A stretch of 25,238 nt of DNA from Lentisphaeria bacterium. GTDB lineage: Bacteria; Verrucomicrobiota; Lentisphaeria; Oligosphaerales; Oligosphaeraceae. Under the pieces are notes generated by a model that was given only the letters and a program-made list of their open reading frames with translations, searched no databases and was not told where the DNA came from. Where the stretch lies: assembly GCA_016303095.1 (NCBI GenBank), contig JAEDMH010000014.1, positions 1-25,238 of the forward strand, in the 5' to 3' direction. Positions 1 through 7,076 of the stretch are shown here, in pieces (the stretch's first letter is position 1; every line of letters starts with the position of its first letter). A program made the translations under genes and the position numbers.

Positions 1-54
1 TTTCTAGATTTCTAGATTTCTAGATTTCTAGATTTCTAGATTTCTAGATTTCTA
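1..54. repeat. Tandem octamer repeat (TTTCTAGA), truncated by the window edge
   Basis: Six exact copies of TTTCTAGA and a partial seventh (TTTCTA) run without interruption from the first base. The array may continue to the left of the window. The unit contains the palindrome TCTAGA and an in-frame-style TAG, so it cannot be read through as protein in every frame. A period of 8 also shifts the reading frame with each copy. It is too short and too uniform to be a CRISPR array. It looks like a simple-sequence tract whose copy number could vary by slippage. Confidence 0.95.
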
Positions 55-318
55 TGGAGGTAAAGAAACCCTGATCCATCGCTAGACCTAGAACAATTTT
101 TTGCAAGACGTGTCCCCATATCCATGGGGAGGGAATCACGCCATTTCTTTTCCGGATTATCCATAATCAACGCATTCTTTCCCGACTCACGGGACACCAG
201 TAAGTATATTAAAAAAGCAACAGCAAAAACCGTCTTGATTCCATGGGGCTCTCTAGAATCCTTAAGAGAGTCAAGAACCATACGTTTATTCCCTAACCCA
301 AAAGCAAAGGAGGAAACC
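55..318. other. AT-richer intergenic stretch with two small inverted repeats
   Basis: No convincing gene is seen. An open frame exists upstream of and in frame with the zinc-ribbon gene (from 124), but its composition is not protein-like and a strong ribosome binding site sits before the internal ATG at 319. Two short inverted repeats are visible: CCCCAT/ATGGGG at 115-130 and CTCTCT/AGAGAG at 249-270. The word CCATGGGG occurs at 123-130 and again at 241-248. Base composition is visibly lower in GC than the operon that follows. Confidence 0.6.
306..313 (+). promoter_or_regulatory. Strong Shine-Dalgarno sequence deciding the start at 319
   Basis: AAAGGAGG lies 5 nt upstream of ATG 319. It is the best Shine-Dalgarno match in the window. 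It decides this start against the longer open frame beginning at 124. Confidence 0.85.
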
Positions 319-939
319 ATGAAAGTCACCATCATTTGTCCCATCTGCGGATTCAAGGCTGAAATCGATGAGTTTGTCGAAGGAAGCACGGTGGAATGTC
401 CCAAATGCAGGGAGCGTTTTTCCTTGGACGTGTCCGTCATTGACACCACCCCAGAAACCCTCTCTCCCCAAACTCCTCCCCAGGTTCTCCCCCTTCAAGC
501 AGCTCCTGCCTTTCCCCAGGAAAAGGAAGGAGCCAGTCCCTGGCAAAACTATGTCAAAGCAGGGGAAAAGACCGATCTTGGGCAAGGGGTTCCCAAGCAA
601 CCTGAAAGCCAATCTCTTCACGAAGAAAAATTGCCCGAATTTCCGGAAAAGCCATTTTCCACTCCCATCCTCGCCAAATTCCTGCATATTCTCTCCCTTC
701 TCATCCTACTGGGCGGAGGTGCGGGATTGATTGCCAGTCTTGCCATATACGACCGCACAAGAGAACCGGCATTGATTGGGATAGGCATAGCTTATCTCAT
801 CGGCGCAATCATTTTTGCCCTCATTATTTCTGGGATTGAGCAGATCCTTGTCTACATTGCCGAGATGCGCTTCCACGCCATCCGGCATTCCAATTTGATG
901 ATCAAGATGCTGAATAGCGGAGCGTTCTCCCGCAAGTGA
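319..939 (+). CDS. Zinc-ribbon protein with two C-terminal membrane segments, function unknown
   Basis: A 206-residue protein. The N-terminus holds a zinc ribbon with paired cysteines C7-P-I-C10 and C27-P-K-C30, as in MJ0042-type ribbons. Residues about 40-112 form a linker rich in Pro, Gln, Glu and Lys. Two hydrophobic segments follow at about 121-144 and 151-181, then a basic tail of about 25 residues. The arrangement predicts a cytoplasmic metal-binding head tethered to the inner membrane. The C-terminal half faintly resembles DUF4282-type membrane domains, but I cannot confirm this. The start is fixed by a strong Shine-Dalgarno. The gene stands alone, with a GC-rich hairpin 14 nt after the stop. 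Its lower GC than the following operon may be composition drift or transfer. Function is not assigned. Confidence 0.8.
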   Translation: MKVTIICPICGFKAEIDEFVEGSTVECPKCRERFSLDVSVIDTTPETLSPQTPPQVLPLQAAPAFPQEKEGASPWQNYVKAGEKTDLGQGVPKQPESQSLHEEKLPEFPEKPFSTPILAKFLHILSLLILLGGGAGLIASLAIYDRTREPALIGIGIAYLIGAIIFALIISGIEQILVYIAEMRFHAIRHSNLMIKMLNSGAFSRK

Positions 940-953
940 AGAACCGTCCTTCC

Positions 954-998
954 GCCCTCTTCCCGTCCCCCCTTCCCTGGAGCGGGGGCGGGGAGGGC
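954..998 (+). terminator. GC-rich hairpin after the zinc-ribbon gene (terminator-like, no U-tract)
   Basis: Arms GCCCTC-tt-CCCG-t-CCCCC (954-971) and GGGGG-CGGG-GAGGGC (984-998) form 15 base pairs with two small bulges around a 12-nt loop. It begins 14 nt after the stop codon. No T-run follows, so it is either a non-canonical terminator or a transcript-stabilising hairpin. Similar hairpins follow cysK and the sulfhydrylase gene. Confidence 0.55.
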
Positions 999-1249
999 TG
1001 GCGTCTTGTGGCATGGACCTTTGGCGGCGTGCCGAGGCAACGGTTCCGGCCCTATCTTCCGGGGAGGCACTCTGGCAAAACAGGGAGGAAGATTTACATT
1101 CTCCCTCATTCCGGAAATTTTTCCGCGCGCACGTCCCTCCTTAGTCTTCTGGCGACTGGTTTCCTGGCGGGAGTAAGGAGGCGTCCCTTTCCGGCCGTTT
1201 TTTCCCAGGTTTCTTCCGCACGCATTGTTCTTTGAAAGGTCTTCTTCCC
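999..1249. other. Intergenic region upstream of the eight-gene operon
   Basis: No gene is supported. The region must contain the promoter for the operon starting at 1250, but no convincing -35/-10 pair was found by eye. A short open frame (936-1235) covers it; it overlaps the hairpin and has no ribosome binding site or recognisable motif. Confidence 0.5.
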
Positions 1250-3130
1250 ATGGGCAGGCATTTCTCGGCCATCCTCCTCTGTCTGGCGAGCTTATTCCTC
1301 TTCGCCTCCTGCGTCACGGACAGAAGCGCCTCCTATGCTCCGGCAGGGACCTCCCGTCTTCTGTCCACTCCCTCCGATCCCCTGGAGGGATACAACCGTG
1401 TGGTGCAAGACGTGAACAAGGGGGTGAGCCGGGGGGTGATCCACCCCGTCGCCCAGGTCTGGCGTTTTCTCACTCCGGAATATCTTCGGGACGGGCTGAG
1501 CCGGATGGGAGAGAATCTGGGGTATCCCCTGCGCTTTGTCAATCATATTCTTCAGGGGGAATTTTCCAGCGGCTGGCAGGAGACCCAGCGTTTTGTGGTG
1601 AACAGCACGGTGGGGGTTCTGGGCTTCTGGGATCCGGCCACGGCCTGGGGCCTTCCCCAGAACGACACCTCCTTCGGGGAGACCTTCGCCCGATGGGGCA
1701 TGGGGAGCGGCTGCTATCTGAATCTCCCCTTCTACGGTCCCGGCACCCTGCGGGACGCCCTGGGAAAGGCGGCGGACTTTCCCCTGGATCTTCCCCGGCT
1801 TCTGCTGCGTCCCTACCAAGCGGACCTGACCTATCTGGTGCTGACCACCAACCGCATGACCCAGGAGGAACCCCAGCTCTATTCCCTCTTCACCCCCTCC
1901 AATCACTACGAACTCTTCCGGATCTTCGCCTCCCACATCCGGAACCCGGAATATCGTTTCCGGGAGCCCCCTGCCTTGGAGGGAGAGCCGGATCCCGACG
2001 AATCCTTCGGCGCCCTTCTCCTGACGCCCCAGGATCCCGCCTTCTTCTACGCCAGCCGACAGCGCCAGGTTGCTTTGCCCCAGGGCGGCACCCTCCCCTA
2101 TACCTGCTATCCCTCTCAAGAGGCCGACACCCTGGTGATCCTCCTCCCCGGCATAGGCTCCCATCGCAACTCCACCGAGGTCACCGCCCTAGCGGAACTT
2201 TTCCGCCGCCAGGGATGGGACACCCTGGCTCTCTCCTCTCCTTTCCTGCCGGATTTCTTCCAGGGCATTCCCGACGCCCCCCCACCCGGCTATCTTCCCC
2301 AGGACAGCCTGGTGCTGGCCCAGGGAATCCGGGCCGCCCTGGCGGACTACATGACCTATACCCGGAAGACGGCCATGCCCCGGATTGTCATGATGGGCTA
2401 CTCCCTGGGGGGACTCTACACGTTGCATTTGGCGGCCCTCCAGCAGCGGAATCCCGAACTTCTACCTCCGATCCAGCGTTTCCTGGCCATCAATCCTCCC
2501 CGGGATCCCATGGCCGCCCTTCAGACCGTGGATGCCTATGCCGCCACGGCGGAACGCTGGCCCCAGGAAGGCCGGGAGGCCCGCATCGACGCCATGATCC
2601 ACCGTCTGAGTCGCTGGATGAATCCCCCCCCCGGGGAATCCCCCGCCCCCATCCCTCCCCTCTCCCGGGAGGAATCCCAATGGCTCATCGGGGTTTTCAT
2701 GCGCCTGAAACTGGTGGAAACCCTCCAAGGGCTGGAACGGCGAACTCCCTCCGGACTCTTCCAGGAAGACCCCAAGGCCTACTTCCACCGCAACAACTTC
2801 TTCGCCGAATGCCTGGGATTCCCCTACGAGGACTATCTGACCAAACTCCTGAAACCCTGGTATGAACGCCATGATGTCCAATTGGCCAGCCTCTCCCTGG
2901 AGGAGATGGCCGCCCAGTGCCGGCTCGATGCCCTAAGGGATGTCCTGCGCGCCCATCCCCAGGTGCGTTGCTTCCAAAACCAAAACGATTTCCTCATCCA
3001 GGAAAAGGATCTGGCCTGGTATCAGGACACCCTGGGAGAGCGGTGTCATATCTTCCCCCGGGGAGGACACCTGGGCACCATGCATCTCCCGGAATACCAG
3101 GCGGCCATCCTCCAGGCCCTTCAACCCTGA
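1250..3130 (+). CDS. MlaA-type lipoprotein fused to an alpha/beta hydrolase
   Basis: A 626-residue lipoprotein. ATG 1250 gives a signal peptide ending in lipobox FASC with C21 as the lipidated residue. An in-frame TTG at 1232 would only lengthen the n-region. Residues about 43-240 match MlaA/VacJ, beginning DPLEGYNR and including RFVVNSTVG and the NLPFYGPGTLRDALG type motif. MlaA is the outer-membrane part of the Mla system, which removes mislocalised phospholipid from the outer leaflet. MlaA is usually about 250 residues, but here about 385 more follow. Residues about 295-626 look like an alpha/beta hydrolase: VILLPGIGSH (oxyanion strand), nucleophile elbow GYSLGG with S385, acid candidate D580 (NQNDF) and H607 (GGHLG). 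The triad appears complete. I infer a surface or periplasmic lipase/esterase coupled to lipid transport; the substrate is unknown. It heads the operon, and a weak AAAGG lies upstream. Confidence 0.85.
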   Translation: MGRHFSAILLCLASLFLFASCVTDRSASYAPAGTSRLLSTPSDPLEGYNRVVQDVNKGVSRGVIHPVAQVWRFLTPEYLRDGLSRMGENLGYPLRFVNHILQGEFSSGWQETQRFVVNSTVGVLGFWDPATAWGLPQNDTSFGETFARWGMGSGCYLNLPFYGPGTLRDALGKAADFPLDLPRLLLRPYQADLTYLVLTTNRMTQEEPQLYSLFTPSNHYELFRIFASHIRNPEYRFREPPALEGEPDPDESFGALLLTPQDPAFFYASRQRQVALPQGGTLPYTCYPSQEADTLVILLPGIGSHRNSTEVTALAELFRRQGWDTLALSSPFLPDFFQGIPDAPPPGYLPQDSLVLAQGIRAALADYMTYTRKTAMPRIVMMGYSLGGLYTLHLAALQQRNPELLPPIQRFLAINPPRDPMAALQTVDAYAATAERWPQEGREARIDAMIHRLSRWMNPPPGESPAPIPPLSREESQWLIGVFMRLKLVETLQGLERRTPSGLFQEDPKAYFHRNNFFAECLGFPYEDYLTKLLKPWYERHDVQLASLSLEEMAAQCRLDALRDVLRAHPQVRCFQNQNDFLIQEKDLAWYQDTLGERCHIFPRGGHLGTMHLPEYQAAILQALQP

Positions 3131-3162
3131 ACCCCGCTCCCCCCCCCGCAGCATTTTCCACC

Positions 3163-3789
3163 ATGCGCAAACTCCTCTCCCTCATGCTCTTCTCCCTTCT
3201 CCTTTCTCCCCTGGCCCAAGCGGACGCCCTGCCCGCCCCCACGCTGCCCGCCAGCCTTCAGGAGTCCCTTCAGGCTCGCCAAACCGTCCGCTCCTTCACG
3301 GGAGCCCCTCTTGAAACGTCACAGCTGGCCAATCTCCTTTGGGCCGCCTACGGCGTAAACCGGGAGAACGGAAAGCAGACGGTTCCCGCCGCCCTGAACC
3401 GCCACGCCTTCATCCTGTATGTCCTCACCCGGGAGGGTGTCCTTCAATACTTTCCCCAGGGGCATCAGGGAAAGAAAGTCTCTTCCCAGAACCTTCTCCC
3501 CTATGCCGATGGCAGCGGGCGCATGGGGCCTGAGGCAGGCGCAGCCATCCTCCTGGTGGGGAACCCCCAGATCTTCGACAATCTGGGGGCGGGCGCCGAA
3601 AAATCCGCCTTTTACCTGGGAGTGGAAGCGGGCGCCATTGTCCAGGACATCTATCTTGCCTGCGCCGCCCAAGGGCTAGGCGCCGTCTGCTGCGGCTCCC
3701 TGAATGCCGAGGCCCTGGCCGAAGCCCTGCATCTTCCCCCGGAGCGCCGCCCTCTCCTTACCGTCGTGGTGGGCCATCCCGCCCCTTGA
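3163..3789 (+). CDS. Exported nitroreductase-family (SagB-like) protein
   Basis: A 208-residue protein with a signal peptide (MRKLLSLMLFSLLLSPLAQA, cleavage near residue 20-22). The nitroreductase fold follows: RQTVRSF near residue 42 matches the family's FMN-binding N-terminal R-x-x-R-x-F region, LLWAAYGVN matches the next helix, and EAGAIVQDIYLACAAQGLGAVCCG matches the conserved dimer/FMN helix. The C-terminus ends VVVGHPAP, resembling the family's G-x-P end. These enzymes use FMN to reduce nitro compounds or oxidise ring intermediates in peptides. Most are cytoplasmic, so an apparent signal peptide is unusual. It sits 32 bp behind the MlaA-hydrolase gene and 33 bp before ribBA, so a flavoprotein is next to flavin biosynthesis genes. 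No Shine-Dalgarno is present; the leader is C-rich and ends CCACC-ATG. The substrate is unknown. Confidence 0.8.
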   Translation: MRKLLSLMLFSLLLSPLAQADALPAPTLPASLQESLQARQTVRSFTGAPLETSQLANLLWAAYGVNRENGKQTVPAALNRHAFILYVLTREGVLQYFPQGHQGKKVSSQNLLPYADGSGRMGPEAGAAILLVGNPQIFDNLGAGAEKSAFYLGVEAGAIVQDIYLACAAQGLGAVCCGSLNAEALAEALHLPPERRPLLTVVVGHPAP

Positions 3790-3822
3790 TCCCCCTCCCC
3801 TGACTCCCCTTTTTCCCTTGCC

Positions 3823-5010
3823 ATGTTCAGTCCCATCGAAGAGCTTCTCCAGGAACTTCGCCATGGTCGGATGATCATCATCACCGACGACGAAGGGCGG
3901 GAGAACGAAGGCGACCTGGTGGCCGCCGCCGAACTCATCACCCCGGAGACCGTCAATTTCATGGTCACCCACGCCCGGGGCCTCCTCTGCGCTCCCATCA
4001 CCCGCCAGCGGGCCTTGGAATTGGGTCTCAATGAAATGACCCGGAACACCGATCCCCTGGGCACCTGCTTCACCATCAGCGTGGACGCCAACCAGGACAC
4101 CACCACGGGCATCAGCGCCCAGGATCGGGCCAAGACCATCCGCGCCCTGGCGGATCCCACCGCCCTGGGGGATGCCTTTCATTCTCCCGGCCACGTCTTC
4201 CCCCTCATGGGACGCCCCGGCGGCGTCCTGGTGCGGGCGGGGCACACCGAGGCCTCCCTGGATCTTCTCCATCTGGCCGGCCTCACCCCCGCCGCCGCCA
4301 TCTGCGAAATCATGAATCCCGACGGCACCATGGCCCGTCTCCCCAACCTCCAGGCCTTCGCCCAAGAGCACGGCCTGAAGATGGGATGCGTGGCGGATCT
4401 CATCGCCTACCGGCGGAAGAACGAGCGGATGGTGGAATTGACAGAGACCGTGAATCTGCCCACCGCCTACGGAGATTTCACTCTCCACTGCTTCACGGCC
4501 AAAACCACGGGGCAGGAGCATCTGGCCCTTGTCCACGGAGAGGTCGCCGGCAAGGAGAATGTCCTCTGCCGCGTCCACAGCGAATGCCTCACCGGGGATG
4601 TTTTCCATTCCTGCCGCTGCGATTGCGGCAGCCAGCTGGACACCGCCCTGCGTCGGATTTCCCAGGAGGAATGCGGCATTTTGGTTTACATGCGCCAGGA
4701 AGGACGGGGCATTGGCCTGGCCAACAAACTCCATGCCTACCACTTGCAGGAACGGGGGCTGGACACTGTGGACGCCAATGTGCGCCTGGGGTTCGCCCCG
4801 GATCTCCGGGAATACGGACTGGGCGCCGAGATTCTCCGGAACCTGGGGGTGCGCAGCATTCGTCTTTTGACCAACAACCCTCGGAAGATCGCCGGACTCT
4901 CCGGCTACGGTCTGGAAATCACCGATCGGGTCCCCCTGGTCATGGAAGCCAACGACCATGACCGCAAATATCTGGAAACCAAGCGGGACCGCATGGAACA
5001 CCTTCTGTAA
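3823..5010 (+). CDS. ribBA: Bifunctional 3,4-dihydroxy-2-butanone-4-phosphate synthase / GTP cyclohydrolase II
   Basis: A 395-residue cytoplasmic enzyme giving both early precursors of riboflavin. Residues about 1-200 are RibB (ribulose-5-phosphate to dihydroxybutanone phosphate): DDEGRENEGDLV, HARGLLCAPIT, TTGISAQDRAKTI and the HTEASLDLLHLAG region are all intact. Residues about 205-395 are RibA (GTP to diaminohydroxypyrimidine phosphate). They include HSECLTGDVF, the zinc cysteines in CRCDCG, RQEGRGIGL, REYGLGAEIL and LLTNNPRKIAGLSGYGL. Both halves look catalytically competent. Length is normal for fused RibBA. Only 33 bp separate it from the preceding gene, leaving no room for an FMN riboswitch. 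No Shine-Dalgarno is present; the start follows a C/T-rich run ending TTGCC-ATG. ribH follows after 39 bp. Confidence 0.97.
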   Translation: MFSPIEELLQELRHGRMIIITDDEGRENEGDLVAAAELITPETVNFMVTHARGLLCAPITRQRALELGLNEMTRNTDPLGTCFTISVDANQDTTTGISAQDRAKTIRALADPTALGDAFHSPGHVFPLMGRPGGVLVRAGHTEASLDLLHLAGLTPAAAICEIMNPDGTMARLPNLQAFAQEHGLKMGCVADLIAYRRKNERMVELTETVNLPTAYGDFTLHCFTAKTTGQEHLALVHGEVAGKENVLCRVHSECLTGDVFHSCRCDCGSQLDTALRRISQEECGILVYMRQEGRGIGLANKLHAYHLQERGLDTVDANVRLGFAPDLREYGLGAEILRNLGVRSIRLLTNNPRKIAGLSGYGLEITDRVPLVMEANDHDRKYLETKRDRMEHLL

Positions 5011-5025
5011 CCCCAATCCTTCTCC

Positions 5026-5045
5026 CACCCCACACCACCCCACAC
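5026..5045. repeat. Tandem decamer CACCCCACAC x2 in the ribBA-ribH gap
   Basis: Two exact 10-bp copies fill most of the 39-bp spacer and end 4 nt before the ribH start codon. The tract replaces any Shine-Dalgarno sequence. Confidence 0.85.
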
Positions 5046-5049
5046 CGCC

Positions 5050-5541
5050 ATGACCCAAATCTCCACTATCCTGGAAGGCAAGCTGGATGCCACGGGACTG
5101 AAAATCGGCATCGTCTGCGCCCGCTTCAACAGCATCTTCGTGGAACAGCTCCTCTCCGGCGCCGAGGACGCCCTGGTTCGCCACGGGGCGGATCCCAAGG
5201 ACATCACCGTGGCCTGGGTGCCCGGCTCCTTCGAGACTCCCCTGGTCATTCAACGCATGGCCCAAAGCGGAAAATTCGACGCCCTCATCGGCTTGGGGGT
5301 GGTCATCCAGGGGGCCACTCAGCACGCCAACATGATCAACGCGGAAGTTTCCAAGGCCTTCTCCCAGATTTCCTTGGCCACCGGGGTTCCCGTGGTCTAC
5401 GGGGTGGTCACCACGGAAAACATCGAGCAGGCCATTGAACGCAGCGGAAGCAAGGCGGGGAACCGGGGCGCCAGCGCGGCCACCACCGCCATCGAAATGG
5501 CCAATCTCCTGAAAGCCCTCCCCAAGACCCCCCGGAAGTAG
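5050..5541 (+). CDS. ribH: 6,7-dimethyl-8-ribityllumazine synthase
   Basis: A 163-residue enzyme condensing aminoribitylaminopyrimidinedione with dihydroxybutanone phosphate to form lumazine, the penultimate step of riboflavin synthesis. Family motifs in order are ARFNSIFVEQLLSGA, VPGSFETP, GLGVVIQGATQH (the conserved His region), PVVYGVVTTENIEQA, and KAGNRGASAATTAIEM near the C-terminus. The length is typical. The family's usual HFDYV after the T-x-H motif reads HANMI here. ribE (riboflavin synthase) and ribD are absent from the window. No Shine-Dalgarno is visible; the start is preceded by a C/A-rich tandem repeat. nusB begins 5 nt after the stop, the same ribH-nusB order seen in many bacteria. 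Confidence 0.96.
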   Translation: MTQISTILEGKLDATGLKIGIVCARFNSIFVEQLLSGAEDALVRHGADPKDITVAWVPGSFETPLVIQRMAQSGKFDALIGLGVVIQGATQHANMINAEVSKAFSQISLATGVPVVYGVVTTENIEQAIERSGSKAGNRGASAATTAIEMANLLKALPKTPRK

Positions 5542-5546
5542 CCCCT

Positions 5547-6128
5547 ATGTGCACGACAAGTGCCCCCTCCCGGGAGGAGGATGCGCCCCGCCAGCGCCAG
5601 GAACTGCCCCGCTCCTTCCGGCTCCAACGCACCACCAGCCGACGCCTGGCTCTCCAACTGCTCTACGCCCTGGAAAGCAATCTGGGCTGGACCAATCCCC
5701 TCCCCGCAAACCTGGATCCCTTCCTGGATCTCATCACCGACGAACAGGTCAGCGAAGAGGAACAGGAACAGGGGAAAAAACCCCTCCCCCGCAGCGTCCT
5801 CCGAAAATCCTGGTCCCGCAGCCGAAAGCTGGCGGAGGGCGTCCGGGAAACCCTCCCCCAGCTGGACAATGCCATCGCCGCCGCCGCCAAAAACTGGCCC
5901 CTCTCCCGCATCAGCCTCCTGGATCGCAACATCCTGCGATTGGCGACCTACGAGATGCTCTTCGCCCCCACGCCCGTCTCCCCCGCCATCGCCATCAACG
6001 AGGCTGTGGATCTGGCCCACGCCTTCGGACAAAAAGACTCCTGGCGCTTCGTCAACGGGGTCCTAGACCAAATCCGAAAATCCCATCCCCCACGCTCCTT
6101 CACCCTGGGCGCCCCCGCCGAAGCATAG
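5547..6128 (+). CDS. nusB: Transcription antitermination factor NusB
   Basis: A 193-residue RNA-binding helical protein of the rRNA antitermination complex, which binds boxA RNA with NusE/S10. Family signatures are RRLALQLLYALE near residue 32, NWPLSRISLLDRNILRLATYEML in the middle (read as overlapping motifs), AIAINEAVDLAHAFG, and FVNGVLDQI. It is longer than the usual 130-150 residues. There is a charged N-terminal extension of about 28 residues and an acidic, glutamate-rich insert (EEEQEQGKK) near residue 72. ATG 5547 was chosen because it lies 5 nt after ribH, but the true start could be further in. A leader without Shine-Dalgarno suggests coupling to ribH translation. Confidence 0.93.
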   Translation: MCTTSAPSREEDAPRQRQELPRSFRLQRTTSRRLALQLLYALESNLGWTNPLPANLDPFLDLITDEQVSEEEQEQGKKPLPRSVLRKSWSRSRKLAEGVRETLPQLDNAIAAAAKNWPLSRISLLDRNILRLATYEMLFAPTPVSPAIAINEAVDLAHAFGQKDSWRFVNGVLDQIRKSHPPRSFTLGAPAEA

Positions 6129-6143
6129 TCCCCTCCCCTCTCC

Positions 6144-7073
6144 ATGTCCCTCTTCAGCTTCTTCAAAAAGGGCCTGCAAAAGACCACCACGGCCATCCAG
6201 CGTGGCATCTCCACCCTGTTTACTGATGTAAAAACCTGGGATGCAGACACTTACAAAAAACTTGAACAGACCCTCATCGCCACAGACCTGGGGCCAGCCG
6301 TCACCCGGGAGCTTTTGGCGGATTTGAAGGATCGCTACGAGCGTGGGGAGATTTCCACGGGAGCGGACATCAACGCCGCCTGCGCCGAGAAGATTTTGGC
6401 GGTGCTGGACGAGGGTTCGGTGCCTCCCATCCACCAGAACCCGGAGGGTCCCACGGTGATTTTGATGGTGGGGGTCAATGGTTCTGGCAAGACCACCTCC
6501 ATTGCCAAGTTGGCCCACTACTTCATGCAGCAAGGCAAGAAGGTGGTCTTGGGGGCGGGAGACACCTTCCGGGCGGCGGGGGCCACCCAATTGCAATTGT
6601 GGGCCCAGCGCCTTTCCTGTCCGGTGGTGGAGGGGAAACTGGGGGGCGACTCCGCCGCCGTGGCCTTTGACGCCATCAAGTCCGGCCTTCGCCAGAAAGC
6701 GGACTATGTCATCATTGACACGGCGGGGCGTCAGCACACCCGGGGAGACCTGATGGCGGAATTGGAGAAGGTGCGCCGCATCGCCGGCAAAGCCTTGGCC
6801 AACGCCCCCCACGAAATCTGGCTCACAGTGGATTCCTCCATCGGCTCCAACGCCCTGGTGCAGGCCCGGGAGTTTGGAAAGCTCTTCCCCATCACCGGAC
6901 TGGTGCTCACCAAGCTGGACGGCACGGGCCGGGGCGGCGTGGTGGTGGCCATCCGGAAGGAACTGGGCTACCCCGTCCGCTTTGTGGGTCTAGGAGAGAC
7001 CCTGGACGACCTCCAGCCCTTCCAGGCGGAGGATTTCACCCGGGCACTCTTCCAAGCCCCGGAGGAGCCCTAG
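6144..7073 (+). CDS. ftsY: Signal recognition particle receptor FtsY (NG domain only)
   Basis: A 309-residue SRP GTPase that docks ribosome-SRP complexes at the inner membrane. It lacks a long acidic A domain; only a short N-terminal helix (SLFSFFKKGLQKTTTAI) precedes the N domain. G motifs: P-loop GVNGSGKTT (110-118), DTFRAAGATQLQLW, DTAGR (192-196), TKLDG (256-260), then GLGETLDDLQPF near the end. Oddities: the segment that usually reads D-A-T-T-G-Q-N-A in FtsY reads DSSIGSNA (230-237), so T-G-Q has become I-G-S. The usual G-A-D-P-A-A reads GGDSAA. The core GTPase motifs are intact. It sits 15 bp after nusB and 3 bp before tgt. The start follows CCCTCTCC-ATG with no Shine-Dalgarno. Confidence 0.95.
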   Translation: MSLFSFFKKGLQKTTTAIQRGISTLFTDVKTWDADTYKKLEQTLIATDLGPAVTRELLADLKDRYERGEISTGADINAACAEKILAVLDEGSVPPIHQNPEGPTVILMVGVNGSGKTTSIAKLAHYFMQQGKKVVLGAGDTFRAAGATQLQLWAQRLSCPVVEGKLGGDSAAVAFDAIKSGLRQKADYVIIDTAGRQHTRGDLMAELEKVRRIAGKALANAPHEIWLTVDSSIGSNALVQAREFGKLFPITGLVLTKLDGTGRGGVVVAIRKELGYPVRFVGLGETLDDLQPFQAEDFTRALFQAPEEP

Positions 7074-7076
7074 CCT

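Noticed and set aside
1..54. Possible CRISPR array
   Set aside because: The units are 8 bp and contiguous with no spacers, so it is a simple tandem repeat.
36..449. A minus-strand open frame of 137 codons over the left intergenic region
   Set aside because: It overlaps the Shine-Dalgarno and start of the zinc-ribbon gene and begins in the repeat-flanking sequence. Nothing supports translation.
1225..2865. A 546-codon open frame overlapping the MlaA-hydrolase gene in another frame
   Set aside because: It is Pro/Gly/Arg/Ser-rich with no motif, while the other frame has a lipobox, MlaA motifs and a hydrolase triad.
3790..3822. FMN riboswitch before ribBA
   Set aside because: Only 33 bp separate ribBA from the preceding gene. 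The leader is plain C/T-rich sequence without room for the aptamer.
3676..5325. A 549-codon minus-strand open frame across ribBA and ribH
   Set aside because: It is antisense to two well-conserved riboflavin enzymes and has no recognisable domain.
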